The notes below the pieces were generated by a model. That model was not told the DNA's origin. It worked only from the letters and a program-made list of their open reading frames with translations, and did no database searches. Positions 49,265-57,441 of a DNA stretch of 64,000 nucleotides are shown here, piece after piece. Position 1 is the first letter of the stretch. Every line of letters begins with the position of its first letter. The translations under genes and the position numbers were made by a program. The stretch lies in assembly GCA_964293475.1 (NCBI GenBank), contig CAXYYJ010000003.1, positions 62,001 through 126,000 on the forward strand, written 5' to 3'. The DNA is from UBA12170 sp964293475. Its GTDB lineage: Bacteria > Bacteroidota > Bacteroidia > Bacteroidales > UBA12170.

Positions 49265-50983
49265 TTAAACAGGTTTTGTGCGGGAATGGCCTGGAATGGA
49301 AGCGATTAGCATTTGAGAATAGGAGTTTTTTGGGTTTTTGTAGAGCTCATCAGACTCGTTAATCTCCACAATATCACCATCTTTCATAACCATAATCCGG
49401 TCGCTCATAAATTTTACCACCGACAAATCGTGGGAGATAAAAAGATACGAAAGTCCAAATTCGCGCTTGAGCTGGTTGAGCAGGTTTAAAATTTGTGCCT
49501 GAACAGAAACGTCTAAGGCTGAAACCGACTCGTCGCAGATGATGATTTCGGGATTCATGGCCAATGCGCGGGCTATGGAAATGCGTTGCCGTTGTCCACC
49601 CGAAAATTCCGATGGGAGTTTATAAAATGCTGCGGCAGGAATGCCCGTTTTTTCCAGAAGTTTGATTGCCTCCGCTTCGGCTTGCTGCCGGCCAAGTTTT
49701 TTATGAACCAAAAGAGGCTCCATTACAGCCAGCCCAACGGCCAATGTGGGGTTAAGTGAGCCATAAGGATCTTGAAAGATGATTTGGACTTTTTCGCGGA
49801 AATGACGCCATTCGGAAGGAGAATACTCCAGAATATTTTTGTCTTGCCATAGAATGCTGCCCGAATGCGCTTTGTGCAAACCAATAATGGCGCGGCTCAG
49901 CGAGGTTTTTCCACAACCCGATTCGCCCACCAATCCCAGCGTTTCGCCTTTAAAGAGCTCAAAACTAACCCCATTTACCGCCACATGATGAGCAGTGGCT
50001 TTCCCCAGAAAATTCTTCTTTTTGGCGTATTTTACTTCCAGATTTTGAACCGATAAAATGGGGAGGGTGGCATAGAGCTTTTCGTGGGCAGCTTTTCGGG
50101 ATTCAGCGGATACAATATTGATGACAGGTTCCTTTTCCGATTGTAGGAAATCGGCCACCGAAGGCAGCCATTCAGCACGTTGAGTCAACGATGGCCTGCA
50201 AGCCAGAAGTGCCTTGGTATAAGCATGTTGGGGATTGTGAATGATTTGTTGTGCCGGACCCGATTCCACCAATTTTCCCTGATACAAAACTGCCAGCTCA
50301 TCGGCTATATCTGCTACTATTCCCAAATCGTGGGTAATAAAAAGCACCGATGTTTGATAGGTAACCTGAAGCTCTTTGAGAAGGTCGAGAATGGTTTTTT
50401 GCACTGAAACATCAAGCGCCGTGGTGGGTTCGTCGGCAATGAGGAGTTCGGGCTCGTTGGCCATAGCCATGGCAATCATAAGGCGCTGTTTTTGCCCCCC
50501 GCTGAGTTGGTGCGGATAGCTTTGGTAGATTCTTGCGGGCTCGGGAAGTTTCACAGCTTCCATCATTTTTAGAACGCGGTTTTTCAGTTCTTTTTCCGGA
50601 ATATTTCGGTGAATCTGAATAATTTCTGCTACCTGTGGGCCGCATTTTTTCACCGGATTGAGTGCCGTCATGGGCTCCTGAAAAATCATGGAAATTTTAT
50701 TTCCCCGGAGCTTTCGCAAAATGCTCTCGTTGAGACCAATCAGATTCTCTTTTTTATTATCTTTGAGTTCCAGTTCGATTTTACCATCGGATATAATGGC
50801 TTTTTTATGTAACAACTGCATGATTGCCAGAGATGTAACAGATTTGCCAGAACCCGATTCCCCCACCAGAGCCAGGGTTTTACCACGGGGAATTTTCAGG
50901 CATAAATCATCGACCACTGTTATGGGTTGTTGATTTTGTTCAAAAGCAATGCTCAAATGTGATATCTCTAAAGCAGATGACAA
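49265..50983 (-). CDS. Fused double ATP-binding protein of a peptide-type ABC transporter
   Basis: 572 residues with two complete nucleotide-binding domains. Domain 1: GESGSGKSVTSLAI near residue 40, signature LSGGQKQRLMIAMAM, Walker B LLIADEPTTALDVSVQ, FITHDLGIVAD. Domain 2: GESGCGKTSLSRAI near 350, EFSGGQRQRISIARAL, IIICDESVSALDVSVQ, FISHDLSVVKF. Each ends in an oligopeptide-transporter C-terminal extension. This is the DppD-DppF/YejF fused form for di- and oligopeptide or microcin uptake. No permease or binding protein genes are adjacent, so the permease is elsewhere. Divergent from comF with 43 nt between. Confidence 0.93.
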   Translation of the reverse strand: MSSALEISHLSIAFEQNQQPITVVDDLCLKIPRGKTLALVGESGSGKSVTSLAIMQLLHKKAIISDGKIELELKDNKKENLIGLNESILRKLRGNKISMIFQEPMTALNPVKKCGPQVAEIIQIHRNIPEKELKNRVLKMMEAVKLPEPARIYQSYPHQLSGGQKQRLMIAMAMANEPELLIADEPTTALDVSVQKTILDLLKELQVTYQTSVLFITHDLGIVADIADELAVLYQGKLVESGPAQQIIHNPQHAYTKALLACRPSLTQRAEWLPSVADFLQSEKEPVINIVSAESRKAAHEKLYATLPILSVQNLEVKYAKKKNFLGKATAHHVAVNGVSFELFKGETLGLVGESGCGKTSLSRAIIGLHKAHSGSILWQDKNILEYSPSEWRHFREKVQIIFQDPYGSLNPTLAVGLAVMEPLLVHKKLGRQQAEAEAIKLLEKTGIPAAAFYKLPSEFSGGQRQRISIARALAMNPEIIICDESVSALDVSVQAQILNLLNQLKREFGLSYLFISHDLSVVKFMSDRIMVMKDGDIVEINESDELYKNPKNSYSQMLIASIPGHSRTKPV

Positions 50984-51026
50984 GGCCGGGAAAGATTAAA
51001 AATTAACTGCATCAAAATTAGTAAAT

Positions 51027-51722
51027 ATGCTCAAATCTATACTTGACGATTTATTAAATCTCGTTTATCCGCGAACCTGTGCGGCTTGTGGCACAACATT
51101 GCTCAGGCACGAAGAGGTTATTTGCTCACCCTGCGTGTTGCATCTCCCCAAAACTTTCTATCATAAAGACCAAAAAAATCCACTCTTTGAGCTTTTCTGG
51201 GGCAAGATTCCGGTGGAAATGGTGGCTTCCTACTATTTCTTCAATAAGGGCAACAAAGTTCAGAATTTGGTTCATCAGCTCAAATACAAGGGCCGACCCG
51301 ACATTGGGGTTTATCTGGGGCAGCGTTATGGAGCTTATCTCAGAAATGCTGAGACTTTCAGCACCATCGATACCATCATCCCTGTTCCGCTTCACGATGC
51401 TAAAAAAATTATAAGAGGCTATAATCAGGCGGAAATGTTTGCCCAGGGATTGAGTATTGCCATGAAAATTCCATTCGATACCACCTCCTTTGTTCGAACA
51501 GCTGCCACCGAAACCCAGACTAAAAAGACCAAACAAGAGCGGTGGGAAAATGTGAAAGATAAATTTAAGGTGGTGGAAACCAATCTATTGAAAGATAAGC
51601 ATGTTTTGCTTGTGGACGATGTGCTTACCACAGGCGCCACTTTGGAAGCCTGCGCCCACAGTTTGCTCGAAGTGCCCGGATTAAAAATCAGCATTGCTAC
51701 CATTGCGGCAGCACATCATTGA
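51027..51722 (+). CDS. comF: ComF-family phosphoribosyltransferase-like protein
   Basis: 231 residues. N-terminal zinc-ribbon with Cys18, Cys21, Cys33 and Cys36 (CAACG .. ICSPC). Phosphoribosyltransferase fold after residue 90: IIPVPLHDAKKIIRGYNQAE (in parts) and the PRPP loop LLVDDVLTTGATLEAC near 193-207. ComF helps DNA uptake in naturally competent bacteria, but it is widespread also in species not known to be competent. Monocistronic. It converges with the PgpH-type gene, 30 nt apart. Confidence 0.92.
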   Translation: MLKSILDDLLNLVYPRTCAACGTTLLRHEEVICSPCVLHLPKTFYHKDQKNPLFELFWGKIPVEMVASYYFFNKGNKVQNLVHQLKYKGRPDIGVYLGQRYGAYLRNAETFSTIDTIIPVPLHDAKKIIRGYNQAEMFAQGLSIAMKIPFDTTSFVRTAATETQTKKTKQERWENVKDKFKVVETNLLKDKHVLLVDDVLTTGATLEACAHSLLEVPGLKISIATIAAAHH

Positions 51723-51752
51723 TTCAGGAATAAAGATTTTGTGAGTAAAAAT

Positions 51753-53813
51753 TTAACTCGGGTATTCTATTCTGATATGGTAGATGGTGAGCAGCATCTT
51801 CTTGAAAATCTTCTTTATCTTGTTAATGTCCTTCAGCGTGATGTCGGCGTTGTCGAATTGCCCACCATCGAGTTGAGATGCAACAATCTGATCTACAAGA
51901 TTGTTGAGTTTGGTTTCGTCGGGTTTGGGGATGCTTCGGCTGGCGGCTTCTATGCTATCGGCCATCATTAAAACGGCGGTTTCCTTGCTAAAAGGAATGG
52001 GACCCGGGTAGGTATATAATTTCTCGTCCACTTCGCCTTCTTCTTTTAATGCCATTCGATAGAAATACTCTGTTCGGCGGTTGCCATGATGGGTTCTGAT
52101 GAAATCGATAATCACCGCAGGAAGCCGATGTTTTTTCGCCAGTTCAATGCCTAGATGCACATGGCTCAGAATGATTTCGGCGCTTTCTTCGTAGCTAAGC
52201 TCGTTGTGGGGATTTACCTGTGTGGTTTGGTTTTCGATAAAATAGAGCGGATTGAACATTTTTCCAATGTCGTGATAAAGAGCGCCGGCCCGCACCAGCA
52301 AAGTATTTCCGCCCACTTCGAGCAAGGCAGCTTCGGCCAGATTACCCACCTGAAGGCTGTGCTGAAAAGTTCCGGGAGCCTTGTGAGCCAAATCGCGGAG
52401 CAAAGGATTGTTGGTATCGGAAAGCTCGAGTAAAGTGATAACGGTGACCTGTTGAAACAGCTTCTCGAAAAGATAAATGATGGGATAACTGAGCAAAGTT
52501 AGAGCTGCATTAATCGCAAACAGATAAATGGTTTGGGTGTTAAAAGCAGTTGTATTTCCTTCCCGCACAAGCGAAAGAGCATAATAGGTAACCACATAGG
52601 ATAGAAAAATCCACAGCGTGGTTAGATAAAATTGTCGCCTTTTGTGCAAACGATGAATAGAAAATATGGTGATGATTCCGGTGATGAGCTGCAAAAACAT
52701 GAAATTGTAGCCATTCGGAACAAACGATGCAATGATGATGGTGGTGAGCAGGTAGACAAAGAGCGAAGTGCGGGTGTCGAAAAAACTGCGGATAATGATG
52801 GCCAAAAGGGGTAAAGGCAGTACGAGCAAATAGTTTGGATAGTCTTGAATAAGAATACTTTCGGGGATTACAAAAATCATCATACTCACTAAAATCAGCA
52901 AAATCTGATTGCTGTGCAGCATAATTCCAGGTCGAAACAGAATGATATATAAAACCAGCGAGAATAAAACGATAAGAATCAGAATGGCGAGACCTATAAT
53001 AACTCCAATGTATTCTTTATTGCTTCCCAATTGTTTTTCGAATTCCAGTTTGAGCGATTCAAGAATTTGGAAACGTTCGGCGGTAATCAGCTCACCTTCA
53101 GCAATAATCAGCTCCCCTTTCTGAACCAGACCATAGGTGAGCGACATGCCCGAGAGTCGGTTTTCTTCCTCCTTTTTTGTGGTGGCTTCGTCGTAAACCA
53201 CGTTTTGAAAAAGGTGCGAGAAAATGAGCTCTTTGGCCAATGCTCCATCAATATTCTGAGCTTTAACAATAGATTCGTTGATATAGGTCTGGGCGGTGGT
53301 TAAAGTATAAATTTGCGATAGCGGCACATTGGTGGCTGTATTCCCCGAAATCAGGCTGATTTGACCGTTAAGACTAAGCTCGTTGGTCTGGCTTCTGATG
53401 CCCGTTTTTAGCAAGTGCGAAAAATGCGACTCAATAAAATTCCAGGTATTCTTTCGTTGCAACGATTTGGCATCCGCATGTTTTTGCTGCCACGCCCCGT
53501 TGAAGTTGTTGAGCAACAAAGGCCAAATGGAATCGCCCAAATTTTGATTGAATCGGTAAAAGGGAACTAAATCGGCCAGTAAAAGTTGTTTCTCTTCGCT
53601 GATTTCTTTGGTGGTTTTTAAAACCGCAAAATCGAAGGGGGCAATTAAATTGGAATAGTTCCAGGGGTAGCCTTGCACGTATTGATAGCCAAAACGGGCT
53701 GTTTTAGGAATAAAAATTACCATGACAATCATGGCGGCGAAAAAGAGAAAGAACTTATATATAACAGAGTATCTGTATTTTATAAAAAATTTAATTTGAT
53801 TTATCGCTTTCAT
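51753..53813 (-). CDS. 7TM-HD phosphohydrolase, PgpH type
   Basis: 686 residues from ATG at 53813; the frame extends 34 codons upstream without support. One membrane helix at about 12-34, a periplasmic domain to about 260 (7TMR-HDED-like, with TTKEISEEKQLLLADLV), then seven helices (about 265-470), and a cytoplasmic HD domain: AGALYHDIGKMFNP (His-Asp near residue 515), ILSHVHLGIELAKKHRLPAV and RTHHGNRRTEYFYRM. This is the PgpH architecture; PgpH in Listeria hydrolyses cyclic di-AMP. That activity is likely by family, untested here. A c-di-AMP synthase is not in the window. Confidence 0.9.
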   Translation of the reverse strand: MKAINQIKFFIKYRYSVIYKFFLFFAAMIVMVIFIPKTARFGYQYVQGYPWNYSNLIAPFDFAVLKTTKEISEEKQLLLADLVPFYRFNQNLGDSIWPLLLNNFNGAWQQKHADAKSLQRKNTWNFIESHFSHLLKTGIRSQTNELSLNGQISLISGNTATNVPLSQIYTLTTAQTYINESIVKAQNIDGALAKELIFSHLFQNVVYDEATTKKEEENRLSGMSLTYGLVQKGELIIAEGELITAERFQILESLKLEFEKQLGSNKEYIGVIIGLAILILIVLFSLVLYIILFRPGIMLHSNQILLILVSMMIFVIPESILIQDYPNYLLVLPLPLLAIIIRSFFDTRTSLFVYLLTTIIIASFVPNGYNFMFLQLITGIITIFSIHRLHKRRQFYLTTLWIFLSYVVTYYALSLVREGNTTAFNTQTIYLFAINAALTLLSYPIIYLFEKLFQQVTVITLLELSDTNNPLLRDLAHKAPGTFQHSLQVGNLAEAALLEVGGNTLLVRAGALYHDIGKMFNPLYFIENQTTQVNPHNELSYEESAEIILSHVHLGIELAKKHRLPAVIIDFIRTHHGNRRTEYFYRMALKEEGEVDEKLYTYPGPIPFSKETAVLMMADSIEAASRSIPKPDETKLNNLVDQIVASQLDGGQFDNADITLKDINKIKKIFKKMLLTIYHIRIEYPS

Positions 53814-54021
53814 TTGAATTCCCTTTGGTGCAAAGTAAAGATAAATATTTGGTTCAAAAATATTGATGTTCCACAAAATGTGAAAACAGCAGAAAAATAG
53901 AAATATTCGCATCATTAAAATAACTGAAAATGTGGTTATTGCAACGGTTTTGAGCCCTGCCGCTAAGGTTTTGCACGAAAGTGATAATGAACAAAAAGAT
54001 GAGTGGTTGTTTCCTTTTCGT

Positions 54022-54029
54022 TACCTTTG
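54022..54029 (+). promoter_or_regulatory. -7 promoter box TACCTTTG for the NlpC/P60 gene
   Basis: Perfect TAnnTTTG ending 21 nt before the ATG at 54051. Confidence 0.65.
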
Positions 54030-54050
54030 TATGTTCAAAAACTACACCTT

Positions 54051-54809
54051 ATGACATTCGGTTTTATTCATCTTTCCATTGTCCCCCTGCGCAAGCAACC
54101 CTCCGATATGAGCCAGCAAACCACCCAATTGCTTTTTGGCGATGTGGTTGAAATTCTGGATATTGTAGCACCCAACTGGGTTTTGGTCAGGAATGGCTAC
54201 GACGAGTACGAAGGTTATATGGATCCAAAGCAGCTGTTGCAAATTGACAGCATCGACTATTTTCGAATGCTGAATATAAAACATGTGAACCACGATCCTG
54301 CTACCATCATGACCAATAAGGGCTTGATGCTGCTGCCTTCGGGATGTAGTTTTCAGTCGAACTATTTTTCTGTTCAGGGGTGGGATTTTCAGATACCGGA
54401 TGTGCTAAAGGACTTTGAATCAGCAAGCCCCGATAATATTTTAGCCTTGGCTCATTCGTTTCTCAATGCGCCCTATTTGTGGGGTGGGAAAACCCATTTT
54501 GGAATCGACTGTTCCGGATTCACCCAAACTGTTTATAAGATGTGTGGGATTAAACTTCCCCGCGATGCCTGGCAGCAAGCCGAGCGTGGCGAGTTGCTCA
54601 ATTTTATAGAGGAGACAAAACCTGGCGATTTGGCATTTTTCGACAACGAGGAAGGAAGGATTATTCATGTGGGTATAATCATTTCCCCCACCGAAATCAT
54701 CCATGCCAGTGGTCTCGTTCGCATCGACAAGCTCGACCATCAGGGAATATTTAATACTGACACATTAAAGTATAGCCATCAGCTTAGGTTGTTGAAGAGG
54801 TATTTTTAG
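54051..54809 (+). CDS. NlpC/P60 (C40) cell-wall peptidase
   Basis: 252 residues from ATG 54051; the frame extends to 54003 across the promoter box. Two SH3-like segments fill about 1-120 (LSIVPLRKQPSDMSQQTTQLLFGD in parts, then NWVLVRNGYDEYEGYM). The C40 catalytic domain follows: WGGKTHFGIDCSGFTQTVYKM (in parts) with Cys154, His206 in IIHVGIII, and a third polar residue in IIHASGL. No signal peptide is visible, as in cytoplasmic muropeptide-processing enzymes such as YkfC that cut between gamma-D-Glu and diaminopimelate. So likely involved in recycling wall peptides. Confidence 0.9.
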   Translation: MTFGFIHLSIVPLRKQPSDMSQQTTQLLFGDVVEILDIVAPNWVLVRNGYDEYEGYMDPKQLLQIDSIDYFRMLNIKHVNHDPATIMTNKGLMLLPSGCSFQSNYFSVQGWDFQIPDVLKDFESASPDNILALAHSFLNAPYLWGGKTHFGIDCSGFTQTVYKMCGIKLPRDAWQQAERGELLNFIEETKPGDLAFFDNEEGRIIHVGIIISPTEIIHASGLVRIDKLDHQGIFNTDTLKYSHQLRLLKRYF

Positions 54810-54838
54810 GATTTCGTTCCAGCGACTTTTTGTTCTAT

Positions 54839-55050
54839 CCATATAGGCACTTAGTCTTTATTTTGACCACATAGGCACATAGGACACATAGTCTTTATTT
54901 TAACTACATAGGCACATAGGCACATAGGACACATAGTCTTTATTTTAATCACATAGGCACATAGTTCACATAGTCTTTATTTTAACCACATAGGCACATA
55001 GTTCACATAGTCTTTATTTTGACCACATAGGCACATAGGACACATAGTTG
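54839..55050. repeat. 37-bp minisatellite, about five and a half units
   Basis: Unit acataggcacatagg(a/c)acacatag + tctttattttaac. with a nested 8-9-nt word (cacatagg). Units vary at ggac versus ttca and at the final four bases, and one unit carries an extra 8-nt word (45 bp). First and last copies are partial. Lies between the NlpC/P60 gene and the T9SS paralogs; no gene, spacer array or cas gene nearby. The surrounding gene-free stretch 54810-55312 contains nothing else except the promoter box at 55277-55284. Confidence 0.9.
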
Positions 55051-55276
55051 TTTTTTGTGTTTTCTTTGGTTCCACGTGATTTTTGGTTTTTATTTCATTC
55101 ATTTTAAATCACATAGGCGTATTGGGCGCATCATTAAAGCAAGTGATATTTAATTGTTTGTTCCTCTAAACTTTTATAATAAGCTGGATGAATAATTGTT
55201 TCAAGCATCAATAAATCAGCACCATAATAATTTTCATTAAATTTTTTCAAAGGGGGTATTTTTTTAGAAATAATTG

Positions 55277-55284
55277 TACCTTTG
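55277..55284 (+). promoter_or_regulatory. -7 promoter box TACCTTTG for the 55313 gene
   Basis: Perfect TAnnTTTG ending 28 nt before the ATG at 55313. Confidence 0.6.
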
Positions 55285-55312
55285 AGAGGTTTATTCCTTA
55301 AAAGTTATTGTT

Positions 55313-57424
55313 ATGAAACTGTTTTTACCAAACGTGTCAGAATTTTCAGGTTTTTCGGCATTTTTCAACAAAAAAGGGTTGGTGGTTTTGGGTCTGTTTC
55401 TGTTAGGCCAAATACTGAATGCTCAGGTTATTTATTCAGATATCAGACCCAACAAAGAAATCATAGAGGAGCAAAAGATACCTTTTGATATTAATAATGA
55501 TGGTGTAACTGATTGTGAATTGTATTATAACTACTACACCGGATACCAGGACAGGTATTTTCTTTTCCAAATATACACTCATCATAATACCGCTGTAGCA
55601 GTTCAAAACGATAGTGTTGTGGCATTTGATGAGAATGAACTGATAGAACCCAATATGGAGTGGAATGATACAACCGTATTAAATATTCAATTGATTGATA
55701 TAGAGTATCTTCCTAAAGGTAGCTGGAGCAATGTCCATCATGGATATTTAGGGCTCCGCTTACAGGTTGATAATCAGTATTATTACGCCTGGCTTCGCTT
55801 ATATTTTGTTGATAATAGTCAATTATTCGCCATTGATTGCGCTTATAATCCTATTCCCAACGAGCCAATTGTTGCAGGCGATGGTATTCCAAAAGGAGCC
55901 ACCTCTGTGGTTTTAACTGATGTGGGAAATTATTTTAGCGGGCGAGACTTTAAGGTGCTCTTTAACAGTGCTATCAATCAATTGGAAATTAGTGAATACA
56001 GGATTATCATTTCAAAGGCACAGGATACTTCTGTTTATAATCTTCAGGCAATGAATCAGGTTCCCGCTGAAAGATATATTTCTGTCATCCCATCAGAATT
56101 TTCATTTCTAAATTCGGAAACCCTATATAATTTGTACCTCGATAAAGATGGTGATTCTATTGAAAGATTTGTCCCATACAGGGCATGCATACTTAATGTA
56201 AGTTCCTCCGGCATTGCAACAGAAAACACTATTTCTGAACCGTCTGATTCTATCATTCTTCAGGCATTTGTAAACACTACCCATCGACCCATTGCTACAT
56301 TAACCGATACTACCAATACTGCTGCCGATATCAGCCTAACGATTGAGCCATATCTAAATGATTTTACGAAAGAGTTCAGGGCACTTGTAATGCCAATTGA
56401 AGATACAGCATCATTATCTGTCACCGATGCTCTTCTTTTGCCATCGGCAAACTCTGTAAGAATTCCCTATTCAGACACTGCTCAAGTTATACAGTTTAAC
56501 ATGAATCAGTTAGATATCCATGGAAATCAGATTGTGCCAAACCACGTTTATTTTATTAAAATCCTATCGATTCCCGATAGCATTAGCGCTATTCAAGGGA
56601 AATTTTCGAGCGTTTCTAACCGAATCATTTTGGGCAAAGATGGAATGGCAATTGTTGGAGATACCAGTTCCTTCAATATGAATGTATTTGAGTGCGATTT
56701 TGCATTCTCAGAATTCAATTATTGGACAGGAACAGGTATAGTACAATCCGATGGAATGCAGGATGTTGATTTGAACCGCGATGGAGTAGATGATTTTTAT
56801 TTCTATGGAAGTAGGTGGGGAACAAATTTTGGGTCTTCTTTTATATTATCACTCATTCCCTACAGAAACAATAAAGTTCTTCTATGCGACCATAACGAAC
56901 ATTCCAATTGGATAGATGAGCTGGATTACGGCGTTCTTTACGGTGATTTGTACAGATGGTCCAACGATGAGTCATTTTTAAAACATTACCACACTGTAAC
57001 AAATATAGATAATAATGTAGACATAGGACATTATACAGGACCCAATGATAGGGTGTATTATGTCGCATTTAGACTCGAAGACTCCGGACTTCCGCAGTAT
57101 GCATGGCTAAAAATTCAGGGAACCAGATTTTTACAATACGGTTTTCAGGACATACGCGACGATGTGAATGCTGTTGATGCTTCTGGTTTTGTCAGACTTT
57201 TCCCCAACCCCGCTTCTGATTATATTACCATTGAACAACCCATGAATTACTCTAATAATCTACAGATAAATATTCTGAACTCATTGGGGCAGACCATCCA
57301 ACAATTGGAATCTGGCAGCCCCCAAACAATCGTCTCTGTCAAAGGTTTCCCTTCGGGAATATACCTTGTCACTATTCGGGATAATGGGAAAATTGTTGAA
57401 ACAAAAAAACTGGTTATTGAATAA
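55313..57424 (+). CDS. Secreted T9SS protein, first of two tandem paralogs
   Basis: 703 residues. A hydrophobic signal segment lies at about 22-38 (GLVVLGLFLLGQILNA) after a longer than usual N-region. Two aspartate-rich loops, DINNDGVTD (about 63) and DLNRDGVDD (about 485), have the DxNxDGxxD pattern of dockerin-like or thrombospondin-3-like calcium sites. Between them are beta-rich repeats (SEYRIIISKAQDTS, VYNLQ..). The C-terminal T9SS type A domain has LFPNPASDYITI, ILNSLGQTIQQLE and FPSGIYLVTIRDNGK, ending KKLVIE. Unknown function. The next gene, 17 nt downstream, is a diverged copy with the same order of parts. Confidence 0.83.
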   Translation: MKLFLPNVSEFSGFSAFFNKKGLVVLGLFLLGQILNAQVIYSDIRPNKEIIEEQKIPFDINNDGVTDCELYYNYYTGYQDRYFLFQIYTHHNTAVAVQNDSVVAFDENELIEPNMEWNDTTVLNIQLIDIEYLPKGSWSNVHHGYLGLRLQVDNQYYYAWLRLYFVDNSQLFAIDCAYNPIPNEPIVAGDGIPKGATSVVLTDVGNYFSGRDFKVLFNSAINQLEISEYRIIISKAQDTSVYNLQAMNQVPAERYISVIPSEFSFLNSETLYNLYLDKDGDSIERFVPYRACILNVSSSGIATENTISEPSDSIILQAFVNTTHRPIATLTDTTNTAADISLTIEPYLNDFTKEFRALVMPIEDTASLSVTDALLLPSANSVRIPYSDTAQVIQFNMNQLDIHGNQIVPNHVYFIKILSIPDSISAIQGKFSSVSNRIILGKDGMAIVGDTSSFNMNVFECDFAFSEFNYWTGTGIVQSDGMQDVDLNRDGVDDFYFYGSRWGTNFGSSFILSLIPYRNNKVLLCDHNEHSNWIDELDYGVLYGDLYRWSNDESFLKHYHTVTNIDNNVDIGHYTGPNDRVYYVAFRLEDSGLPQYAWLKIQGTRFLQYGFQDIRDDVNAVDASGFVRLFPNPASDYITIEQPMNYSNNLQINILNSLGQTIQQLESGSPQTIVSVKGFPSGIYLVTIRDNGKIVETKKLVIE

Positions 57425-57441
57425 CGCAAAACATTGAAATT

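Noticed and set aside
54839..55050. CRISPR array
   Set aside because: Units are tandem without unique spacers, and no cas genes are present.
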